A stretch of DNA of 64,000 nucleotides from Acanthaster planci. Lineage: Eukaryota > Echinodermata > Asteroidea > Valvatida > Acanthasteridae. Positions 12,501 to 24,500 of the stretch are shown here, one piece after another (within the stretch, counting starts at the first letter, position 1; each line of letters begins with the position of its first letter). Made by a program: the position numbers and the translations under genes. The notes beneath the pieces were generated by a model, which searched no databases, had not been told where the DNA came from, and saw nothing but the letters and a program-made list of their open reading frames with translations. The stretch is from assembly GCF_001949145.1 (NCBI RefSeq), contig NW_019091405.1, forward strand, positions 1,518,653 to 1,582,652. The letters run 5' to 3'.

Positions 12501-15500
12501 GTTGACAGCCAATGGACTGAGTGTACCAGCTGGTGAAAGCAAAGTAGGTGATGGGCCCCAGCCAAAACATAGTTCATAGGAAAGAACCAAAGCCCTTATG
12601 GGGGGAAGGTATCATCACTCTTGCACATGTCCAGTCTCGGCTTATTCCATCCCTAGTAAATTAGTTTGCTGAAATACCCACTGAGAGTGATCTCAGAAGT
12701 TTAACCACTCCCTGCCGGGCGACCTGTTTTCGAGTACATAGGCTTTATATGCAGAGCCGGGGAGCCCGGAACTGGAACAAAAGAGTTGGACCTTAAAACA
12801 AAAGACCGTGCTCAGCACAAAAGACTGAGCTGCTGGGCATTACGGACATTTTTTTCTCTCTTAATATTGGAGATAATCCAGCCTTGTTTTGAAACAGTAT
12901 ACCACGGTTTTAGGCATTTAGAGCAAGTGGATTACCTCCGGGGACAAAGCTCTCCACCACTGCAGCGATGAGCCAGACAACACTGCTGCACACTAATCTG
13001 GCCCCTATTGAAAAGAGGTCAGCAGTGCACTGTGCCGGTTTCGGGAACAAAAGAATCGTACGTAACACCACACAATCTGGGCTCTTTTTCCAAGGCTGCA
13101 GGCGTGGCTGAAATATTCAGGAGTCAATGAAGGTTACTTGTCAGCTTTAGAGTAGTGCCCAGAGAGTCTTTCATTATGGTATAAACGGCCATTAAATGAA
13201 ATGATGAATTTTTGAAGAATTTTGAAAACGGAAAATCTTGAGAAGAAGCCGGCATCTTGTCTTGCTAAAAAAAAATCCACCTGGCAGCAAGTGGTTAACA
13301 GATGCCCCAGAATTGTTGCATCCCTTCAAGATAGGCCCCAAGTGTGAGATGAAACTGTTGAACCCAAACTAACTTTTCCGTCTCGTTTTGGTACGCTGAT
13401 ACTGGCCTGTGCATTTGGTTGGAGTTCGAATTTGTTAACCACTTTAAAAATTACTACATGTGTGCACTGTTGCTTATCTGACTGTTAAAATCACTTCCAG
13501 GAACTGAGACTAGTTGATGCGATTTATTTAATGCCAGTACTATTTATGCTACAGTGAACTGCTGACTCCTGAAAATGCATATACATGTAGATTGTTGGTA
13601 TGAAATAGGTAATCCACTCTTGTGGAAAGGTCTGGTTTCTGAAGCTTGAGCGGCCCCCGGACCTCACACCCTATGGTCTCATGCTTTGCGCTTGCATTAG
13701 TTTCCACCTGCATTAGTCCCCACCCTTGGCACCAACCTTTGTCTTTCACAGTTGGAGAAATCTGTTCAAGGAGTGCCTGCAGGAGTATTATCATGCTGCA
13801 TATTTCAGAGTGAACTCTCACATTGGTTTCATTTAAAACCTAGACCTTTCCACAAGAGAATTAGTTTTCACAGTCTGCCATCCCCAGATCATACTCTTGT
13901 CAGTATTCCACCACGTAAAGCTTCAATTTATACTAACAGGATACAGTCTATTGTTAGTTTAAGTCACAATGGGTTAAAGTGCTTCTTAAATTCAACCCTG
14001 CAAATCAAGGTTTAAAGCCTGGAGCCATGATGTCATAATGTTCATTTTAGGTGGTCCCTATATTTTTGATGCTATCTTCAGATCCTTGACCGAGCAGCAG
14101 ACTGTATGGCCTTTGGCCCCACCAAGCGGTGCATGGAATGCGACAATGGTCAGTTTGCCCTGACCACAGGTGGCTATCAGTGCCAGGGTAATATGTCCTC
14201 GTGGACGAAGTGCACGGTCTTCCTGCAGGATGTCAAGAGGGGAAAGCTGATCATTCCCCAGGACTTGGACGAGGAATACCTGTAAGATTTACCGATCGAT
14301 TTCCCCTCCTCTGTAAACATTTTTCTGTTATCTGTATCCTCACCTTAGATGGATGCCACTATCTATGAGATTAACAAAATGAGAATATGAAGACCCTTTT
14401 TTCAGAGGAAAATGTGAAGTCACTTCGAAACAGAGTAAAAGTCTCGAAAATTGATCCTCAAGCAATTTCTCACTTTGCTGGGTCCAACCTCATTCAGTCA
14501 TGTCTTTAAGTATGCTTGGACCTGTTGACAAATTAAGTTAACTTTTTTCCTCTCTCCAGGACAAAATTCAAGTTCAAGGCCTACAATGGCGGCAAACGAA
14601 TCTTCCCCAAGGAAGAAGCTGGAGCAGGGCCATCAGGAACGTAAGATAACGCCCCCTTGACTTTTTATATCACCAGAGGAGATTTTTGGCACTAGCTGAG
14701 CCTTTAGGAGTTTTTTCAGTAATTCTGCAGTAATTTTGACACCATTTTAGAGAAAACGGAACATACCATTCTCACCCAGCGCCCATTTTCTGATACATGT
14801 CGGCCAAACAAACCTACAGTTTCACTGCCGTGCTCAATACATGCTGGCTGGCATGTGTGTGGCCTTCAACTTCAAAGGACCGTAACAAAACCGAATGACA
14901 AATTGAGTTATAACTTCACATAACTACTGATAACGAATATCTTTACTTGCATACCAAGGCATGTGATGGGGTGGGGGGGTGGAATCCCTCCCCCAAGCCA
15001 CACCCTCCCCAACTGTGACATGGTCCAAAATAACCTAGCTCTTTTAAGGTTAAGCAGGAGGTTTGGAAAATTGTCCATTTCAAAATCATGACAACAGTAA
15101 ACATAACAGGAGTGGAAAAAAAACTTTTACTCTATTGTACATAGGTCTGTTGGTAACTTGCATTCTGTGAATGACATGGCCAATTCACTACGGCATTTAC
15201 CTTTATATTTTTCTAGCTTTCACAAATTTGTTTGTTTTATCCACTGTCAATTTTCCAACAATAGAGGCTTTGCATGGTAGCCATCTTCCAGGCCAGGTCT
15301 TTTGTTCCACAGGGGAACCTCCTCTGTGCATACCCTGTGGAACAAAAGAACTGGCCTGCAAGATGGCAGCCATGAAAACCCTCTATACTCCCTTGTTAAA
15401 ATTTTGGCAATGGCAGAGGAAGATTTAGCCTTGCTTGTGGCACCAAAGACTCATTTGTAGGTTTTATCATATCTGTTTGAATATGGATCCCTTTTTGTAG

Positions 15501-18500
15501 CAAAACATCGACATTGATAAAACTGAATCACTGGTTACCTTACTACAGTAAAAAGCCCATCAGAGATGATAAGAACCCATTGCTGAACCTGGACATAGCC
15601 TCGGCCGGGAAGTTGGATATCAGCGCCAGTGCAGTGAAGGACGTTGTCAAGAAATTGGGGGGGACATACGTAAACAGTGTCTCCCGCTCCACGGCTTGTG
15701 TAGTCAGCAATGCAGGTTGGTGTTTGGAAAGGTAGCTTTCGGGGGGGGGGTAGTTGTTGGCACCTCTACCTGTTGAATGCTATGAGCCCCGAGCTAGACC
15801 AAGAGAGGGCGCAGTTTTCCTAGCAACAGAGGTTCCTTCGATGAGAACTGCATTTAGCTGGTTCGCAAACGACCATGAAACACAAGCATTACGATGGGAG
15901 TCACTCCCGGCAAAAAACACTCCCTGCCGTCCGCCCCCAGTTGAACTGCACCCCCAAGCGGCAAAAGAAAGACAGATTTTAATAAGTTTTCCAAGGGGGT
16001 TCTTGCACGCATTCTGCGTGTACGAAAAAACCATACATTAAAGAATAAATTTGTCACGCATACTCGGCGTGCTCAGCATCAAATGCCCCGTTGATCTCCG
16101 TTATAAATGCGCGCTTATGTGGTGACACATGCCCTCTTTTGTTCCACTTGGAGCGGACATGGCTCTTTTCAACCGATGAGGGGGTGCTTCTGCTCAAGGT
16201 GGGTAGGAGTGTTACAGAAATGCCAAGTACTTTTCACGGTTCCAGCTTTCAATTGTTGGCAACTGGCAAATATTTACAGACTTTGGGTATGATCCTGAGT
16301 AAATGGTGAGAAAAGTGTCATATTTAGCACTGCATAGAAGTAGAAGTGAAAGCTGAATCTTTCACCGTGCTTCATAATCAACCAGCTGGAACCCTGTTGT
16401 GGTGAAACACAAAGGGACCCCCCAGTTTGGTCCAACATTTCTTAACAGAAGCAATTATACCTCTATCTGCCTTGAGCAGAAGCGCCCCCTCATTGGGTTG
16501 AAAGAGCCATACTGGTAACTCAAGGTTGACCCCCGCGGTTCTCTATAATGAGCTCATTATTTTTGGGTCAATGCACACTAAGCTCTGTGGTTGTCAGAAC
16601 CTGGATGGTTCCTCTGGCTACAAACGCGCACACTAGAAATGCTTGGTTGCGACCTATACGCCGACTTTAAATTTTAATGTGCAAATTTTTGATTGGTGCA
16701 GCTATACTCCGTGCGGCCTATATTCCGAAAATTACGGAAAACACATAGGAACCTTTATTCAACTTTGATCTTTTTATTCAATATAAATTCATGCCATGCA
16801 TTGTTAAACAATGAGTTATCTCTCCAATGTTTCTTCTCAACTCTGTTGCTTCCCCATCTTCATTCAAAGCCCCAAATCTTTGTTTGCACGCATGTCAGAC
16901 CAGGGTAGCACACAATACTGTAGGTCACTTGGTCTGAAACTCTCCACCAAAAAAGTCAATCTCAGTTGTTATTTTACCGATTTCAACCGTTTAAAAAATG
17001 AAATGAATCAACAAAAGCAGGAGATATCCAATGTAAAGAAAATATCCACAGATATCATGACAATTTCAAAACCTACAAGGCTGAGTCCCCAAAGGTGGTG
17101 TTTATCAACACTGACAAGTGATACCACTAATCCTTTAATCCTCTGATTATACTGCAAAAGCAGCCTTTTGTTCGAGATGCTTTCCCTCTTCCGACTCAGC
17201 TCTTTTGTTGTAAACAGCCATGGGAAATCTGAGCTGAAGTTGACCTGAATATCCACGAGTGTATTGTATTTCATATGCATAGTGTCAAACCCCGAGTTAC
17301 AGCAAGGCTCAACCCCGAGTTGAAAAAGGAATTCCCCCAATGGTATGTGTTGCATTTCATAGTCATTCATGAACCCGTGAAGTGCTGTTCCCACCAAAGG
17401 AGCCTCCATTGGTAAGAAAATTGCGCCCTCTCTTGGTCCAGCTCAGCTTTCATAGTGATGTTAGTGTGATATCGGCCAGGTTACTTGACCCCACCCCCTC
17501 ATAGTCCAAAACCCACAAGGCAGTTGTGCAAGATTTTTAGACGTAAAGAAACTGCAGACCTGCCACTTATGTGCGTGATATTTGAGACCCCTTGAATGCT
17601 AAAAGAGTGTGCCATTGATCTCCATGTTCTCAAATGGGCTTTCAGACCCAAGGCTATGTCCATGTGGCCGCATGGTTAGGGTTTGTAACTCCTGATTGCT
17701 GGGTAGGGGTCCCAATCCTGTGATCAGTTGCACTTCGTGACCTTGAGCAAGTCACTTTACCTTCACTTGCCCCTTTCCACCCAGGAGTATACATGTAAGT
17801 GTTTGCTTGTTAGGGAAGAGAGGGTTGTTTTGTGGTTGATAAATCTGAAATGGTTGCCCTGATGGTTGTATACACCTAAGGAGTTGAGAGAGTTTATTGG
17901 ATTGCTTCTGGGCCCAGTGAGCAGGGATAATGTGTTAAATGCAGTAAGAGTCCTCCAATTACTTAATTGCACTATATAAATATACCATATTATTATTTTT
18001 ATTATTTGCAATTGACAGGGTCTTCGAACCTTCAAGCAAAAGTGAAGTGAATTTTGACGTCACAAAACATTTGCAGTGGATTTCCCTTGAAATGTTTTCA
18101 GCTTTGGCAAAGTTGCAGTGTGTATATCTACTTGATCTGATATCATAAAAATGACATTCATGTTCACTTGTGTGCCAAGCGTGAACAGGCCCTCAGACAG
18201 AAAAGTCAGATGTGGCCTGACACTTCGAAGCACTCTCTGTAGGAGTCTTACTTATGGGTAATACCAGAAATTAGGAGTTCATTTGTTTTTGTGTCCCTGT
18301 CACATTTGACATATGATTTTGTAAGTTCAGAACACATTTTCCAATTTCCAAGAGTAATCAATTAATGCAAATTACCTGCCAAACAAATAGTAATAGTTTG
18401 AAATCAATTCCAGTGATAGTTCCTTGTCAAATAACAAAGGTCAGATGTAACACGGACACAAATATGTCACACTTTTGGACCTCTGATATCGGGAACTACC

Positions 18501-21500
18501 CTTATCTGAAACATCCTTTTGGATAAAATTCAAAGGGCGCCAAATATCCCGTTCATTATCATTTCTGTCCAAATCCAGTCTCTTTGTGGCTTGTTATCAG
18601 ATTTACTGGTAGTCTCATCGGCAGTTTCACTGGAGAACCAAGATCCATTTCTTGGCATACAGATTATGCTGTGGCAAGCTGTAGACAGGTGATAACTTGT
18701 TTTCTACTCTAATTATGTTCTCAATGCAGAGGAGGTTGACAAAATGTCCTCCAAGATCAAATCGGCCAAGAAGTGCGGGGTGCACGTGGTTGCCCTGGAC
18801 TTCCTGACGGAAATCGAGAAAGGGGGTGACGTGGTGCAGCTGATCCCCAAACATAGCATCGCCTCGTGGGGCTCAGACGTAAGTGCTCCCCACCCCAGTT
18901 TGATTTCCACAGAAATTCTCAGGCTGATGTTATTGAGTCTGGAGCCTCGTCTGTAACAAAGGTGCCACTAAGAAACAGATCCAGACAGTAGCAGCTGGCT
19001 TCCTCATTGAGACTGGCGCTCTAAAATTTGATGTGACCTTCATAGGTCCCCAGTATTGGATAGCTGATATTCAGACAGACAGAAAGTGACAAAAGTTTAT
19101 TTCATCTCAGCCGAAGTACATATATGTGCTTGCACAGTTAGATTTCTGTTGTTTCATTAATGTTTTGAGCAACATCTTTCTTTGAAATAAGCATACTTGT
19201 TACAGCTATTAACTGCTTTACAATGCCATGAATGCCAGGATTTGTTGCAGTAAACTGTGTGCTTAAAAGACCTACAGCACAGTGTATCCGCTCCGAGTAG
19301 GAACAAAAGAGGTCGTATTTTGAAATGAAATTGACAGTCATTTGGTCACACTCACCGCAAACGTACACAAGTTTATGTGCGTTTGACGCTGAGTACGTGC
19401 AAAAAATATAGTCTGGAATATACATGTATGCGGTCTTCATGTGCACGCCGAACGCGTGCAAGAACCCTGTTGGAAAACTTAGTACCATCTGTCTTTCTTT
19501 CGCTGGTGAGGGTGCACGGTTCAGGGCGGATAATGTAGTGATGTCAAGCTTTGTACACTTGAACCCCCCGGTACATATACATATAATAACAACAAACCAT
19601 TGTCCACGAAACACAAAAGAGTTCTTACGAGGTAGAACTTTTCTAGTAGTCATGAAACACATCTCTCAATTTCTGTATTTGTTTTTCATAGTTAGCACTG
19701 CATTTTTACTGATGAAGAAAGTTAAGTACGACCGAGCTTTGCTGATGTCAGACTTACTGCTTTTCATGAGCCGTCAAGAGCCAAAAATCGTCCAAGATAC
19801 CATGTAGAAACCAAACCTATCGCAGAGTGAGGGATTACACCCTTTCTCCACTGAATGCAGAATTGGCAAAAACTGGATGTTGCCATAGTGATGCTTCCAT
19901 CACAAAATGAGAAAGCAGTACAAATAATGCCAACAGGCTTAATGTACATAGAGCGTGAGAGGTTTGTCGAAGGCTCCAAGCAAATTTATCATCTAGCCAA
20001 AAACAAGCCATCCTTCAGAAATATAACCTGGTTGATTCAGCAATCTTGATGATAGCATCCCCTCTTGGGGAGAACAGCTCTGTTGGAAATTGCTGTTTCC
20101 GTTTGTAATTGGCTTGCCTAAGTCCAGTGTGGTTGCACTGTTTTAGGGTAAACATTGACCCAGATGCATTTTATTTTAATTTTGAATATTTTTTGTACAA
20201 ACCAAAGTTCATGTCAAGATTTCTTGTGTCATTTGAACTGTTTTTTGTTTATTCATTTATTTGTTTGGTTCACGTGTATTTGACATACACGTATGTAAAT
20301 GCCCGTAGAGGTTATGGGTTGATGTACATGTACTTGGGTTCAATCATATATCAATTTTACGTGGAACCATCTGAAATCCATAGGCATGCCCCAACACCCA
20401 ACTCAAAGCCTTGGACACCCTAATGTGCTTTGTGGGCTTTTGAAATTCACAGTGGTCTAGCCCAGCTTCACAGATTTTTTTAGCAGAAAATCTGTTTTAG
20501 AGGCCTATATATATTCGAAAAGGGTTTGGCTACTTGTCACTCATTTTGTTGAGATGGATGACAGTGGGCACCTTATGTTTGTATGCGTAGCTGGGGAGCC
20601 CAAAATCAGACAAGGAGCCAGGCTTTTTAACAAAAGACCGCACTCTGAACAAAAGACTGAGCTGCTGGGACTTGAAGATCATTTGTGTAGTTATCAACAG
20701 CGGAGGTAAACCGTCCTTTTTTGAAACACTATACCACTATTTGTGGTATTCAATACCAAGGATTACAACCACAGACAAAAGCTCTCCGGCACTGCAGTGC
20801 TGAGCCATACAATACCACTGCACGCTAATCTAGCCCCATTGAAATAGATGCCAACAGCCAACTGCTCTAGTTTCGAGAACAAAAGAAAGTTACACAACAC
20901 CGCACAATCTCGGCTCTCTTTACAAGGCAGCAGGTCTGGCTGAAATACGTGGGCGTCAATAGATGTTGCCTGTCAGATAAGAGTAGCCACCAGACAGTCA
21001 TTCGGTGGGTTTAAACGTCCAGTAAATGAAGCATTGAATTTTTGGGGAATTTTGAAAACGGGAAATCATGAAAAGCGCCTGTATTTGTGCACGGCCATTT
21101 TAATTGAACCCAGCAGCAAGTGGTTAAAACTTTTTGTACTAAAGTATAGGAAATTGAATGTCTTTGTTGGTGCTTGGTATGATCTCACATTATTAAATCT
21201 AATGCTTGTGCCGTTGCTTGTGTTTAATAGGCCGTGTGCTCTGAATGTTCATGCGCAGTTATTGCTCTTCTTGAATGCTTTCTAATGGAGTTATTTTGGG
21301 GATAAATAGCCAGGTTTATGTTAGATTTTGTGCTTTATTTAAATCATTTTGATTACGGCATTTATACAAAAGTGTATTGTATGAGATCTTATGATCACTC
21401 TTTGTGAACACAGGGCATTTTGTTCATCATGAACTTGGCTTTCCAGTGGTGGTCAATGTGTTGTTGGGCAGTCTTAGCCCAATTGTTATCAAGTCTTTGA

Positions 21501-24500
21501 AAACTGATGTTTTGGAGGGACAAAAATAAACTTGCACTTATTGCATGGTTAATGGAAGAGTGTATCAAAATGAAGTTAATTCACAATGCCAAAAGTAGGT
21601 ATAACTTCAGGGTGTTGCTCTAGTTGTCGTTTATAATTGCAAGCAAAGCACCTCATGTGTGGCTAGGATATTACTGGCCCACTTGTTAGGGTAAGCTACA
21701 GGCAGGAATTGGGCATTTTTGGAATGGGTTCTATTATTCATCTGACTGGGCAGCAATGATCATCGAGCACTTTGAAGTACCAGAGTTGTAACTCCATCTA
21801 TGTCCTTCCTTCTTCATTGAATTATGTGATTACTGAACATTTGTAATCAGAGTTATTGGTGTGGTGGTTCCTCCCTCGCCTTCCACCTCTTTGGTTCGTT
21901 TTTGAATCCTGGCCTGGTCCACATGTGGATTGGGTTTTCAGTCCCTACCTGATGCCCAGGGTTTTACCCAGAATATTCCTCTGGGGTTTTCCTTCCACCT
22001 CTAAAACTGTAACTGCTTCTCATTGTCTCCTCTCTACAGGTTTCTTCAGGCTTGTGAGCTAGACTGTCTAGGGCACTTTTGAGGAATCCTTGGTGTCATT
22101 ATCAGCAATGCTTATGATAAAATAATAATTGCAGCTTCCAGTAACAATGTCTCTTGTGCATTTGTTTGAAGGTTGAAAAAAGGATTGGCAAAGACGAGAC
22201 GGACAGCATGGCGTCTCTTCAGCAAGCCAGCTACAAGAGCTCAGGTATATGAACATGTATGACATGCGTCAGATGTTCAATTGAGTTAGCCCCTCATGTT
22301 AAGCATCCAATATGGTGTTGAGTATTTGATGCAATTGTGCATGTTACATGTAGTTATGCCAATGAAATCATTGTGGGAAAGAGGCACTCTGTTTGGGCCT
22401 ACACATGTCTAGTTGAGCTGAAATTGTTTCCTCTTTTGTGGTTGTCTTTGCCGTACTTTCGCAGATCCAGGTTCTCCAAAACTAAAGAAATGGTCATTTC
22501 ACAGGTCTGAATCACTCAGAGACACGTTTTCTGAGGAGGCCAGGTAAACCTGGTCAGCTGACCAAATATGGTCAGCTGACACTCACCAACCAATCAAATG
22601 CTCTTAGCTGATTTCTGCTAAAAATGAAGTCATAGTTACTAATATGACTCTTACTGGCTAGCATGCTGGGTTGTGGAAAAGTTGTATGATCAAACATCAG
22701 ATGTTGTTTGGTAGCGGCGGGCTTCATCGAACGATGGACGACACTCGGACAAAGACAAAAAATCCCAGCATCGAGTGGTTCATCCAGTATCAGGTTGGAA
22801 TGCCTCTGTCATTTTCTGTTTGGTGCTGAATTTATGTCAGCAGTCAGAGAATACCAAAACCATTCTTTTGTGTGAATGTGGACAGGCTTTGGACGGGCTG
22901 CCAACAAGAGTGCTGCCTCCGGCGGTGTCAAGAAGGTACAGTTGAAGGGCGGAGCAGCTGTTGATCCCGAGTCGGGTAAGTGAACTGGTTTTTGAAATGT
23001 AATTTGCGGCATGGGTAGTTGTGATATTTGGCTGTGATCTCATTGGTGTTTGAGATATTTCAAGTGTGCCCTCTGGTCAATCCATTATCATCCCCAGGCC
23101 CTTATCTGGTTTGAAATGTAGTAGTTTAAAACTGAGCCATCAGAATGTTATTCCTTTTGATACCATTTTAGGTGAAGAATTAAAAATAATGTCAAAGAAA
23201 TTCTTGTTTTCTAGCAATTTTGCCCTTCAGTTTTAAATTGTGTTTTTGAAAGAACCCTTTAGCTCTGGTTGTGTCTTGTGCATGCTCAAAGAAAATTAAA
23301 ACAAATGTTTGGTGGCCCCACCCCCAAGAGATCTCATTAACATAGAAAATGTGCATGTCTGTGACGTACATTTGAGAAGACATCGTCGGGCATCGTACAC
23401 ATGTATTTTACGTTCGAACATTCCGCGGTCATGTAAATTGTGTGTGTCCAATATCCATGTTCCTCTTCATTCCAGACGTACCGAAAGGGTGCCAGACTAT
23501 AATTGTGGGTTCTCAAATGTATGTCACACATAATGCCATCATTTGCCAGAATGAAAACATTCATTTGAAGGGTCAGTAGAATCATGGCGCTATTAAATAC
23601 AAGGAGTAAGAACGAAGTCCCCACTGACTGTAATCTGATTAACCGCTGGTCAGCTCCATAGACAAAGTGCAGTGTTGATGACCCTGGACATTCTTTGTAC
23701 ACAATGATCACCACCACTGGGTTGCTGGTAACCCACAGCCTTGCCATGTTTCACTGCGGCATACTGGAGTAAATAAATGGTGGAAAAGATAGAGGAACAA
23801 GATGCACAGTTCTCCACAGTAGTCTTTAGGAGTCAGCGAGAGATCCCTGCAGATGCGCTCGAAAATTCGAATTGGCGGCAATTATTTGGTGAAAATAGGA
23901 TGTTTGTAAAGTCAGTTATGATGTTTTGCGGTTCCAGCAGTAGAGAACATATACCCAAAATATGAACTGCGATATTTCTATCGTAATTTGTAATCCTAGT
24001 GGTTCCTTTGGTTAAAAGAAGGTTGAAACATGCTGCAAGAATAAATTTGACAATGTGGCCAGGTTTCATGCTAAGACAGTTGTGGACAGTGACACCAAGG
24101 ACGATGAGTCTTCCCATGTTTTTGTATGTTTTTTCATTTTCCTCTAGACTAGCAACATTCTTTCAGTTTTCTTGTCATGTATTTTTGGAGAATTTGTGTT
24201 TGTCAATAATTCTATTTATTGTTCAGAGAGATGTTTTGGGGATGTCAAGACATAACCAGGCTTTCATTATTATTGGAATATCAGAACAATCACTAAAATT
24301 ATCGAAATTTAAGTCTCTGATGATGGTGGTTTCCTTTGCACGTTCCATGTTGAATGTGCGAAAGTTTACAGACACACGTGCGCAGCACCCATAATTCTTT
24401 GCATATGCAACTCCCAGCATTCCTTGTAGCCCGCAAACAGCGCGTAATTGGATTTGTCCTTGCAGTGCAGGAGGTGGCCATCATTGACCCTTTTGATCTC

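Larger units (their letters stand above)
18879..22171 (+). other. PARP1 intron 10
   Basis: Besides the R1 copy, TTAA element and SINE listed separately, no gene was recognised. ORFs at 19138-19662 (minus) and 19424-19807 (plus) overlap the R1 repeat and have no domain. Confidence 0.5.

Noticed and set aside
16811-17146. 111-codon ORF with a coiled-coil-like stretch
   Set aside because: No splice or homology support and it lies in a repeat-rich segment; Lys/Glu content may be chance.
19380-19400. TTTGACGCTGAGTACG in repeat R1 resembling the PARP1 exon 1a codons for FDAEY
   Set aside because: The match is short, lacks the zinc cysteines downstream, and R1 copies are repeats without an open frame there; coincidence is likely.
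19138-19662. 174-codon minus-strand ORF
   Set aside because: It overlaps repeat R1, has no recognised domain, and its similarity to the ORF at 15780-16034 reflects shared repeat DNA.
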